This document shows, piece by piece, positions 55,055 to 62,897 of a stretch of 64,000 nucleotides of DNA. The translations under genes and the position numbers were made by a program. Numbering within the stretch: the first letter of the stretch is position 1; each line of letters starts with the position of its first letter. Location of the stretch: contig NZ_CP101750.1 in the NCBI RefSeq assembly GCF_026810505.1, positions 7,738,515-7,802,514 on the forward strand, read 5' to 3'. The notes under the pieces are model-generated. The model was not told where the DNA came from. It made no database searches and saw only the letters and a program-made list of their open reading frames with translations. The DNA comes from Streptomyces sp. Je 1-369 (lineage in GTDB: Bacteria > Actinomycetota > Actinomycetes > Streptomycetales > Streptomycetaceae).

Positions 55055-57460
55055 TCACACCGCGGTGTGCGTGGTGTGGTCGTGCAGCCAGTAACGCGTG
55101 GCCTGGAAGGGGTACGTCGGGAGGTCGATGGTCCGGGGCCGCGGTGTACGCCGTGTGAGGGGCGTCCAGTCGACCGTGCCGCCCGAGGTGTGGAGCCGCG
55201 CGAGCGCCGTCAGCACCGTGTGCACGGCGAGCGAGTCGGGGAAGGTGCTCAGGTCGAGGAGGGTGTGGGTCTCGGGGTCAGGGGTGGGGGTGGGGCCGGG
55301 GGCCGCGGAGGTGAGGTGGTGGTGCCAGTAGTCGGGGGAGGACAGGGGGGTGTCGGCCGGGGCGGTGCCGGTGAGCGCGAGCGTCGCGGGCCGGAACGTC
55401 AGGTCCTTCAGCACCGGTTTGTACGTCTCGGGGGTGGGCGGCCCGCCCTCCGCGGAGGCCGTGAAGTGGGTCGCGGCCAGGCGGCACGCGTCGTCGAGGT
55501 CCAGGACGCCCGCCGCGTAGGCGGCGGTGATGTGGCCGGTGCCGGTCCCGCCGACCGTGTGGGCGTGCACTCCGGCCTCCAGCAGCACGCGGGCGAGCGC
55601 CGTGTGCAGCGCGAAGTGCAGGGACTCGGATGCGGTGGCGGGGAGAGACGCGGTGAGGGACGCGGCGACGTGGGTGTCCAGGAGGGTCCGGATCTCGGCG
55701 AGCGTTGCCGCGAAGAGGGGGAAGGCCGCGCTGAGGTCGGCGGCCGCTGCCCCGATGCCGACGGCAGGCGTGCCGTCGAAGTGCCAGGCGACCCTCTTGG
55801 GAGTGGCGTCCGCGGGCGTGCGGGTCAGGTCGGGATGGTCGTCGCCCGCGGCCAGGGCACGGGCGACGCTGAGGAGGCCGGTGGTGTCCGTGCCGGTGAG
55901 GACGGCTCGGTGCTCCAGGGGGCTGCGGGTGGCGGCGAGTGAGTGGGCGACCTCGGCGGGGGAGGGGGCGGGGTCGGCGGACGTCAGGTGGGTGACGAGT
56001 GCCTTCGCCTGTTCCTGGAGGGCTTCGGGGGTACGTGCGGACAGGGGCCAGGCCACCGGGAGTCCGGGCACCGCGGTGTCGGTGTCGACGGGGGCGTCCG
56101 GCGCCGGAGGCTCTTCGAGGATGAGGTGGGCGTTGGTCCCGGACGTGGCGAAGGCGGAGATGCCGACCCGGCGGGGCTCGTCGCGGCGCGGCCAGTCGAC
56201 CGCCTCGGTGAGCAGCCGGACCGCGCCCTTCTTCCAGGCGGCGAGCGGGGTGGGCCGGTCGACGTGGAGGGTCGGCGGCAGCGTGTCGTGCTTGAACGCC
56301 TGGACCATCTTGATGAGCGCCGCGGTACCGGCCGCGCCCTGCGTGTGCCCGGTGTTGGACTTGACGGAGCCGAGCCACAGGGGACGATCGGGGGAGCGTC
56401 CCGCGCCGTAGGTCGCGAGGAGGGCCTGCACCTCGATGGCGTCGCCGATGGGCGTGCCCGTCCCGTGTGCCTCGACGGCGTCGACCTGGTCGGGGGTGAG
56501 CCCGGCGTCGGCGAGCGCGGCGCGGATCACGTGCTGCTGGGAGGGGCCGTTGGGGGCCGCCAGGCCGTAGCCCGCGCCGTCCTGGTTGACCGCGGAGCCG
56601 CGGATGACGGCGAGTACGGGATGGCCGTTGCGCCGGGCGTCGCTGAGCCGCTCGAGGAGGACCAGGCCGACCCCCTCGCCCAGCCCCATGCCGTCCGCCG
56701 CGGCCGCGAACGGCTTGCAACGGCCGTTCTGCGCAAGGGACTTCTGATGCGCGAAGGCATGGAAGGTGTGCGGGGTCGACATGACGGTGCCGCCGCCCGC
56801 CAGGGCCAGCCGGCACTCGCCGCGGCGCAGCGCCTGACAGGCCAGGTGGAGGGCGACCAGCGAGGACGAGCAGGCCGTGTCGACGCTGATGGCGGGGCCT
56901 TCGAGGCCGAGGGCGTACGCGATGCGGCCGGAGACGAGACTGCCGGACGTGCCGCCGCCGAGATAGGGCAGCAGCTCGTCGGGTGCGGTCTCCAGGCGTG
57001 TCGCGTAGTCGTGCCCGGTGGCGCCGACGTAGACGCCGGTCAGGGTGGAGCGCAGCGTGTGCGGGGCGATGTGGCCGCGTTCGACGGTCTCCCAGGCGAG
57101 GTGGAGCATGAGCCGTTGCAGGGGTTCGGTGGCGACGGCCTCGGTCGCGCCGATGTCGAAGAAGCCCGCGTCGAATCCGGCCGCGTCGTCGAGGAAACCG
57201 CCGAGTTGCGCGTACGGGGGGTCCTCGGGGAGCTCCCACGTGCGGTCGTCGGGGAAACCGGTGACGGCGTCGCGCCCCTCCGACACCAGGTCCCACAGGT
57301 CGTCCGGGGTGCGGGTCCTGCCGGGGAGCCGGCAGGCCGTCGAGACGACGGCGACCGGCTCGTGCTGTGCGGCCTTGAGGTCGCGCAGCTGCTGCTGGGT
57401 CTGGTGCAGCTCGGCGGTCGTCCACTTGAGGTACTCGACGAGCTTCTCTTCGTTCGCCAC
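55055..57460 (-). CDS. Type I PKS: docking helix, KS, degenerate AT, no ACP
   Basis: Protein of 801 residues. The N-terminal coiled-coil NEEKLVEYLKWTTAELHQTQ resembles class 1 docking domains that accept chains from an upstream PKS. The ketosynthase has Cys197 (VDTACSSS), His332 (EAHGTGTP) and His372 (SNTGHTQGAAG), so it is complete. The acyltransferase-like region lacks the GHSxG serine motif; its place is GGTGTGH at 637-643, and the domain is shortened, so it should not load malonyl. There are no KR, DH, ER or ACP domains. The carrier protein is the next gene. GTG at 57460 gives the docking start. Confidence 0.9.
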   Translation of the reverse strand: MANEEKLVEYLKWTTAELHQTQQQLRDLKAAQHEPVAVVSTACRLPGRTRTPDDLWDLVSEGRDAVTGFPDDRTWELPEDPPYAQLGGFLDDAAGFDAGFFDIGATEAVATEPLQRLMLHLAWETVERGHIAPHTLRSTLTGVYVGATGHDYATRLETAPDELLPYLGGGTSGSLVSGRIAYALGLEGPAISVDTACSSSLVALHLACQALRRGECRLALAGGGTVMSTPHTFHAFAHQKSLAQNGRCKPFAAAADGMGLGEGVGLVLLERLSDARRNGHPVLAVIRGSAVNQDGAGYGLAAPNGPSQQHVIRAALADAGLTPDQVDAVEAHGTGTPIGDAIEVQALLATYGAGRSPDRPLWLGSVKSNTGHTQGAAGTAALIKMVQAFKHDTLPPTLHVDRPTPLAAWKKGAVRLLTEAVDWPRRDEPRRVGISAFATSGTNAHLILEEPPAPDAPVDTDTAVPGLPVAWPLSARTPEALQEQAKALVTHLTSADPAPSPAEVAHSLAATRSPLEHRAVLTGTDTTGLLSVARALAAGDDHPDLTRTPADATPKRVAWHFDGTPAVGIGAAAADLSAAFPLFAATLAEIRTLLDTHVAASLTASLPATASESLHFALHTALARVLLEAGVHAHTVGGTGTGHITAAYAAGVLDLDDACRLAATHFTASAEGGPPTPETYKPVLKDLTFRPATLALTGTAPADTPLSSPDYWHHHLTSAAPGPTPTPDPETHTLLDLSTFPDSLAVHTVLTALARLHTSGGTVDWTPLTRRTPRPRTIDLPTYPFQATRYWLHDHTTHTAV

Positions 57461-57610
57461 GGGAATCGTCAGCCTTCCTGTTCTCGCGCGTGAAGCCTCA
57501 GGTGGGACGGTGCGGGCAGGCGTGAGCCGCACGCTGTCGTTGTCAGGGTTGCCGCGGCTGCTTAAGCGGGTCTAACTCCCGCCTTGTCGCCGGGACGCGG
57601 CTCTCTGGCG

Positions 57611-57661
57611 GGCGCCGTCACCTCGCGGGCGCCGTCACCTCGCGGACCCCGTCACCTCGCG
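57611..57661. repeat. Three tandem 17-bp repeats at the hydrolase 3' end
   Basis: Units GGCGCCGTCACCTCGCG (57611 and 57628, identical) and a variant at 57645. The last unit and a half lie in the coding region of the hydrolase and supply its last residues, including the stop. Confidence 0.75.
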
Positions 57662-58510
57662 CGCCAGGAGGAGGAGGTCGGCGGCGATCTCGTCGGGTGC
57701 GCCCGCGTGCAGATCGTGGTCGGAGCCCGGATACCAGCGCACGCTCACCTGTTCCAGGGCCGCCTCCGCCGCGGCGACCCATGCGCGTACCTGCTCGGAC
57801 AGTTGGGGGATGGCGGGGATGAGGGGGAGCAGCCGGACCGGCACGGTGATCTTCGGGTACCAGTCGGCGGGGGCCTCGCGTTGCAGGCTCTCGACGATCG
57901 ACATGACCTGTTCCGAGGTCATGCGGGGGATGAGCAGGCCGTCCGGTCCGACGCGGTAGTCCGCGAGGCGTGCCTCGACGGAGGTGGACGACCACTCCGG
58001 GTGCGTGGCCTTCAGGTAGGCGCGCATGTCGGCGGCGCTCGTGGTGCCCTGCTGAGCGCGCCGCACCACGTCGGCGGTGCGTTCCCAGAAGGCCCGCATC
58101 ACCGGTCCGTCGAACTCGTACCAGCCGCCGTCGATCAGGGCCAGACCGGCCACCAGGTCGGGGCGTTCGGCCGTCAGGCGCAGCGCGAGGTGCGCGCCCC
58201 AGGAGTGCCCGGCCACCAGCGCGCCGGACAGGCCGAGGGCGGTGACCGCCTCGACCAGGTCCGTGACGACGGCCGCGTTCTCGTAGCCGTCCGGTGGTGC
58301 GTCCGACTCGCCGTGGCCGCGGTGGTCGACGGCGTACACCGGGTGCCCGGCGGCGGCGAGCCGCCCGGAGACCTCGTCCCACATGCGGGCGTTCGACAGC
58401 ATGCCGTGCAGCAGCAGGAACGGACGCTCCGCGGCACCCGATCCGCCTGCGGGCAGGTGCCGGACGTTGAGGGAGACGGTCTGCGACACGGGGACGCGGA
58501 GGTTCTTCAC
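57635..58510 (-). CDS. Alpha/beta hydrolase in the polyketide cluster
   Basis: Protein of 291 residues. The oxyanion loop is LLLHGMLSNARMWDE, followed by DHRGHGESDAPP, the nucleophile elbow VAGHSWGAHLALRL, and the late HD pair in YPGSDHDLHAG. It is not a canonical thioesterase of PKS type; it is closer to epoxide hydrolase, haloperoxidase or ester hydrolases. It may release, lactonise or tailor the polyketide. It lies between the KS gene and the methyltransferase gene, all on the minus strand, in one operon. Confidence 0.88.
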   Translation of the reverse strand: MKNLRVPVSQTVSLNVRHLPAGGSGAAERPFLLLHGMLSNARMWDEVSGRLAAAGHPVYAVDHRGHGESDAPPDGYENAAVVTDLVEAVTALGLSGALVAGHSWGAHLALRLTAERPDLVAGLALIDGGWYEFDGPVMRAFWERTADVVRRAQQGTTSAADMRAYLKATHPEWSSTSVEARLADYRVGPDGLLIPRMTSEQVMSIVESLQREAPADWYPKITVPVRLLPLIPAIPQLSEQVRAWVAAAEAALEQVSVRWYPGSDHDLHAGAPDEIAADLLLLAREVTGSAR

Positions 58511-58554
58511 AGGCGGGCCCTTGGGGTGGAGGAGGGGAGCCGGGGGATGTGGTG

Positions 58555-59445
58555 TCAGGGGCGCTGTGCGGTGGCGAAGATGTAGCCGAGTTCGGGCATC
58601 TTGCCGAGGGCGGCCTGGTTGTGCAGGAAGAGCTCGTAGCCCTCTACGCCGATGATGTCGACGTACTCGTCACGGTGGGCGCGGATCCACTCGACGTAGC
58701 CGTCGTACGTCTTGGCGGTCTCGCTGGTGATGTCGGTCAGTTCGAGGACCGTCCAGCCGGCGGCGCGGAAGATGCCGGGGTAGTCGCCGATGTCGGTGAG
58801 CGCGGCGTAGATCGTGGTGTCGCTGACCGTGGCGGTACGCGGCTTGCTCGGGTCGGGGTTGAGGTAGACCATGTCGGCGATCGGCATCCGCGCGCCGGGC
58901 TTCACCACGCGGAGGGCCTCGGTGAGGACCTGCTGCTTGTCGGGCATGTGGAGCATGGACTCCAGGGCCCAGCAGTGGTCGAACGACGCGTCGTCGAACG
59001 GCAGGTTCATGGCGTCGACCTGCTCGAACCTGACCCGGTCGGCGAGCCCCGCCGCACGCGCCCTGCGGTTGCCGCGCTCGACCTGGCGGGCGCTCACGGA
59101 GATGCCGACCACTTCGATGTCGCGGGCGCGGGCCAGTTGCATGGCGGGGGTGCCGTTGCCGCAGCCGATGTCGAGGACGCGGTCGCCGGGTGCGGGGTCG
59201 AGACGCCGGATCATCTCGTCGGTCATCTGGACCATGGCCTGGTCGAACGTGGCCTCCTGCTCGCCGCTGTCGAACCAGTAGCCGTAGTGCAGGTTGCCGT
59301 CTCCGAGCTGAGTCATCAGGTCGAAGACCTTGTGGTCGTAGTAGTGGCCGATGTCGCTCGGCTCGGGGGCGACGGTCTTGTTCACCGTCGGGGGCTTCTT
59401 GGTCGTCGCGTTGTCCGTCACCACCTCAGCGTCACGGCGTGGCAC
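58555..59445 (-). CDS. SAM-dependent methyltransferase
   Basis: Protein of 296 residues of the class I methyltransferase fold. Motif I is DRVLDIGCGNGTPAMQLA, followed by EVVGISVSARQVERG, VDAMNLPFDDASFDHCWALESMLHMPD and the acid-linked VKPGARMPIADMVYL. The N-terminal HYYDHKVFDLMTQLGDGNLHYGYW is typical of the EryG/RebM and MPBQ/cyclopropane-like sugar or polyketide O-methyltransferases. It is likely a tailoring enzyme. An alternative GTG start is near 59421. Confidence 0.9.
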   Translation of the reverse strand: MPRRDAEVVTDNATTKKPPTVNKTVAPEPSDIGHYYDHKVFDLMTQLGDGNLHYGYWFDSGEQEATFDQAMVQMTDEMIRRLDPAPGDRVLDIGCGNGTPAMQLARARDIEVVGISVSARQVERGNRRARAAGLADRVRFEQVDAMNLPFDDASFDHCWALESMLHMPDKQQVLTEALRVVKPGARMPIADMVYLNPDPSKPRTATVSDTTIYAALTDIGDYPGIFRAAGWTVLELTDITSETAKTYDGYVEWIRAHRDEYVDIIGVEGYELFLHNQAALGKMPELGYIFATAQRP

Positions 59446-59570
59446 GCGGTGTCACAACCCCACCCCTGCCCCTCAACAGCCCCTAGGGCGCCCCTGGGCC
59501 CACCCCTAGTAGGGGCGCGCACCCCTCGTAAGGACCGGGGAGGACCGGGCCCTTCACGGCTTCTTGACGC

Positions 59571-59584
59571 GTTCCATACGGAAC
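59571..59584. promoter_or_regulatory. Imperfect palindrome before the exporter gene
   Basis: GTTCC-ATAC-GGAAC lies just after a TTGACG box (59564-59569) and 75 bases before the MFS start. It is a candidate operator for the TetR-type regulator encoded downstream. A second small hairpin CCCCTAGT/AGGGG is at 59503-59515. Confidence 0.4.
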
Positions 59585-59658
59585 CCCTGGTACCGGGAGA
59601 TAAAAAATGAGAGTACGCTCCGACTAGATATTGAGCTCTCTTTAGGAGGTCGACTCTC

Positions 59659-61194
59659 GTGTCAGCAGATCTGGGTGCGCGGCGGTGGTGGGCCGTCGGG
59701 GCTCTCGTGCTCGCCTCAATGGTGGTGGGCTTCGATGTGACGATCCTGAGCCTGGCGCTGCCGGCCATGGCCGACGATCTGGGTGCGAACAACGTCGAGC
59801 TGCAGTGGTTCGTGACCTCGTACACGCTCGTGTTCGCCGCCGGAATGATCCCCGCGGGCATGCTCGGTGACCGGTTCGGGCGCAAGAAGGTGCTGCTCGT
59901 CGCCCTGGTGATCTTCGGCATCAGCTCGCTGGGCTGTGCCTACGCCCAGGACTCCGGCACGTTCATCGGCGCGCGTGCGGTGCTCGGCCTGGGGGCCGCA
60001 CTGATCATGCCGACGACACTGTCGCTCCTGCCGGTGATGTTCTCCGACGAGGAGCGGCCCAAGGCCATCGGCGCGGTGGCGGGTGCGGCGATGCTCGCCT
60101 ATCCGCTCGGCCCGATCCTGGGCGGCTACCTCCTCAACCACTTCTGGTGGGGCTCCGTCTTCCTGATCAACGTGCCCGTGGTGATCCTCGCCTTCCTCGC
60201 GGTGTCGGCCTGGCTGCCCGAGTCCAAGGCCAAGGAGGCCAAGCCGTTCGACGTGGGCGGCCTGGTGTTCTCCAGCGTGGGTCTCGCGGCGATGACGTAC
60301 GGCGTGATCCAGGGCGGCGAGAAGGGCTGGACCGACGTCACCACCCTCGTGCCGACCCTCGGCGGCATGCTCGCCATCGTGGTCTTCGTGATCTGGGAGA
60401 AGCGGGTGGCCGACCCGCTGGTCGACCTCTCGCTGTTCCGCTCGGCCCGGTTCACCTCGGGCACCATGCTCGGCACCGTCATCAACTTCACGATGTTCGG
60501 CGTGCTGTTCACGATGCCGCAGTACTACCAGGCGGTCCTCGGCACCGACGCGATGGGCAGCGGCTTCCGGCTGCTCCCGATGGTCGGCGGCCTCCTCGTC
60601 GGTGTGACCGTCGCCAACAAGGTCGCCAAGGCACTCGGCCCGAAGACCGCCGTCGGCATCGGCTTCGCGCTCCTCTCCGCCGCCCTCTTCTACGGCGCGA
60701 CGACCGACATCAGCAGCGGCACCGGCCTGGCGGCCGCATGGACGGCGGCGTACGGCCTCGGCCTCGGCATCGCCCTGCCCACCGCCATGGACGCGGCACT
60801 CGGCGCGCTCAACGAGGACGCCGCCGGCGTCGGCTCCGGCGTCAACCAGTCCATCCGCACCCTCGGCGGCAGCTTCGGCGCGGCCATCCTGGGGTCCGTC
60901 CTCAACTCCGGCTACCGCGGCAAGCTCGACCTCGACGGAGTGCCCGAGCAGGCACAGGGCGCCGTCAAGGACTCCGTGTTCGGCGGTCTCGCCGTGGCCC
61001 GCGCGCTCAAGAGCAACGGGCTCACCGAGTCGGTGCGCTCAGCCTACGTCCACGCCCTGGACGTCGTCCTCGTCGTCTCCGGCGGCCTGGGACTGCTCGG
61101 CGTGCTGATCGCTGTGGTGTGGCTGCCACGCCATGTTGGTCAGAGCACCGCCAAGCCCGCAGAATCTGAGCATGAAGCAGCAGACGCAGTCTGA
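59659..61194 (+). CDS. MFS drug exporter, 14-helix (EmrB/QacA) type
   Basis: Membrane protein of 511 residues. Motif C-like LGLGAALIMPTTLSLLPVMF and the opening WAVGALVLASMVVGFDVTILSLALPAMADDLGANNVELQWFVTSYTL are typical of the DHA2 family, which has about fourteen helices. It would expel the cluster product or related drugs. It has a perfect TTTAGGAGGT. The next gene is a TetR regulator that overlaps its end by 23 bases, so it is probably self-resistance under TetR control. Confidence 0.93.
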   Translation: MSADLGARRWWAVGALVLASMVVGFDVTILSLALPAMADDLGANNVELQWFVTSYTLVFAAGMIPAGMLGDRFGRKKVLLVALVIFGISSLGCAYAQDSGTFIGARAVLGLGAALIMPTTLSLLPVMFSDEERPKAIGAVAGAAMLAYPLGPILGGYLLNHFWWGSVFLINVPVVILAFLAVSAWLPESKAKEAKPFDVGGLVFSSVGLAAMTYGVIQGGEKGWTDVTTLVPTLGGMLAIVVFVIWEKRVADPLVDLSLFRSARFTSGTMLGTVINFTMFGVLFTMPQYYQAVLGTDAMGSGFRLLPMVGGLLVGVTVANKVAKALGPKTAVGIGFALLSAALFYGATTDISSGTGLAAAWTAAYGLGLGIALPTAMDAALGALNEDAAGVGSGVNQSIRTLGGSFGAAILGSVLNSGYRGKLDLDGVPEQAQGAVKDSVFGGLAVARALKSNGLTESVRSAYVHALDVVLVVSGGLGLLGVLIAVVWLPRHVGQSTAKPAESEHEAADAV

Positions 61195-61783
61195 CCAGGG
61201 CGGAACAGTGCCTGGACTGAGAGAACGCAAGAAAGCCAGGACCAAGGCCGCGATTCAGCGGGAGGCGGTGCGCTTGTTCAGGGCACAGGGGTACACCGCC
61301 ACGACCATCGAGCAGATCGCCGAAGCCGCCGAGGTCGCCCCGAGCACCGTCTTCCGCTACTTCGCGACCAAGCAGGACCTGGTCTTCTCGCACGACTACG
61401 ACCTGCCCTTCGCCATGATGTTCCAGGCCCAGTCACCCGACCTGACGCCGATCCAGGCCGAACGACAGGCCATCCGGTCGATGCTGAACGACATCACCGA
61501 GCAGGAACTGGCCCTGCAGCGCGAACGCTTCGTGCTCATCCTCTCCGAGCCGGAGCTCTGGGGGGCCAGCCTGGGCAACATCAGCCAGACCATGCAGCTC
61601 CTCGCCGAACAAGTCGCCAAGCGGGCAGGGCGCGACCCGGGGGACCCCGCGGTCCGCGCCTACACCGGAGCCCTGTTCGGAGTGATGTTGCAGGTCTCCC
61701 TGGACTGGGCGAACGATCCGGAGATGGACTTCGCGGCCACTCTGGACGAGGCGCTCTACTGCCTGGAAGACCTGCGTCCCTGA
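61172..61783 (+). CDS. TetR-family regulator of the exporter
   Basis: Protein of 203 residues. The helix-turn-helix is FRAQGYTATTIEQIAEAAEVAPSTVFRYFATKQDLVF, followed by the helical ligand-binding domain, which contains DITEQELALQRERFVLILSE and AYTGALFGVMLQVSLDWAND. It starts inside the last codons of the exporter gene, so the two are coupled. It probably represses the operon until the polyketide or a drug binds. Confidence 0.93.
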   Translation: MKQQTQSDQGGTVPGLRERKKARTKAAIQREAVRLFRAQGYTATTIEQIAEAAEVAPSTVFRYFATKQDLVFSHDYDLPFAMMFQAQSPDLTPIQAERQAIRSMLNDITEQELALQRERFVLILSEPELWGASLGNISQTMQLLAEQVAKRAGRDPGDPAVRAYTGALFGVMLQVSLDWANDPEMDFAATLDEALYCLEDLRP

Positions 61784-61875
61784 TGTCGTACGCGACAGCC
61801 CTCGGCGGGCGGCCGCGTACGAAGTAGGACGACCGCGCGCGGCCACCGCCCCCCGGCTGCCGCGTCCGGTCCAAC

Positions 61876-61912
61876 CTGGCGTGCTCCGGCTTCCCTCGAC
61901 GGAGCACGCCAG
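61876..61912. terminator. Bidirectional terminator between TetR and thioesterase
   Basis: Perfect arms CTGGCGTGCTCC (61876-61887) and GGAGCACGCCAG (61901-61912) with a 13-base loop, in the convergent gap. Confidence 0.85.
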
Positions 61913-61949
61913 GGGTCTTTCCCGGCCATGCCCGTACCCGTGCCCGCCG

Positions 61950-62744
61950 TTACGTTCCGGATGTTCCGGCCGTCACTGCCAGCGCCGCGGTCACGATCGC
62001 CGCCACCTGCTCCTGACAGCTGTCGAGGTAGAAGTGACCGCCGGGCAGCACCCGGAGGTCGAACGCCGCACCGGTGCGCTCCCGCCACGTGCCGGCCTCC
62101 TCGGGCGAGGTGCGCTCGTCGGCGTCACCGATCAGCGCCGTGATCGGGCAGTCAAGACGCTCAGGCCCCGGTGCGTCGTACGTGGCCACGGCCCGGTAGT
62201 CGGCCCGCAGCGAGGGCAGGATCAGCTCCTGCAGCTCCGGGCTCCTGAAGAACCGCTCGTCGGTGCCGCCCATCGCCCGCAAATGCGCCAGGATGTCCGC
62301 GTCGTCCAACGTTCCCGACCGCCCGGCGGGACGGTAGGGCCGGGCGAGCCCGCCGGAGGCGAACAGATGCACGGGGCCGGTTCCCCCGGGGCCGGAATCC
62401 CGCAGGCGCCGCGCCACCTCGAACGCCACGATCGCGCCCAGGCTGTGTCCGAACAGTGCGAAGGGCCGCCCGTCGGACGGCAGTTGGTCCACGACGCCGT
62501 CGGCGAGCGCGGCCACCGACTCCAGGCACGGCTCCTTGTGCCGGTCCTGCCGACCCGGATACTGCACGGCCAGCACGTCGATGCCGGGCGAGAGCAGCTC
62601 GGAGAGGCCGAACCAGTAGCTTGCCGAGCCGCCCGCGAACGGGAAGCAGACCAGCCTCACCGGTGCCGGAGCGGAGTCGTGGTACCGCCGCAGCCACACC
62701 CCGGCCCCCGTGTTCCGCGGCGCCTGCGCAGTGCCCCTGTCCAT
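61950..62744 (-). CDS. Type II thioesterase
   Basis: Protein of 264 residues of the TEII family that frees stalled or misprimed acyl groups from carrier proteins. The core is CFPFAGGSASYWFGLSELLSPGIDVLAVQYPGRQDR, the nucleophile elbow FALFGHSLGAIVAFE, the Asp in LIGDADERTSPEE, and the histidine in PGGHFYLDS. It is divergent from the PKS gene at 62898, with a shared 150-base promoter region, and fits the editing role in this cluster. Confidence 0.95.
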   Translation of the reverse strand: MDRGTAQAPRNTGAGVWLRRYHDSAPAPVRLVCFPFAGGSASYWFGLSELLSPGIDVLAVQYPGRQDRHKEPCLESVAALADGVVDQLPSDGRPFALFGHSLGAIVAFEVARRLRDSGPGGTGPVHLFASGGLARPYRPAGRSGTLDDADILAHLRAMGGTDERFFRSPELQELILPSLRADYRAVATYDAPGPERLDCPITALIGDADERTSPEEAGTWRERTGAAFDLRVLPGGHFYLDSCQEQVAAIVTAALAVTAGTSGT

Positions 62745-62840
62745 CGCTCTCCCTCTCGTCCCGCGGTCGTTCCGCTGTCGTCCCGCTCGCGATCCGCTCT
62801 TGTTTCCGCCCCCGATGCTGGCCGCGGCCCATAGCGCCCG

Positions 62841-62884
62841 TCTAAAGCGGCGGACGGCTAGCCGGGGTTTGGTTCGCCTTTAGA
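62841..62884. promoter_or_regulatory. Inverted heptamers in the TE/PKS divergent promoter
   Basis: TCTAAAG (62841-62847) and CTTTAGA (62878-62884) are exact inverted copies 37 bases apart, in the shared region between the two divergent genes. They could bind a pathway regulator or mark two opposing promoters. Confidence 0.4.
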
Positions 62885-62897
62885 GAGCCCGCTCACG

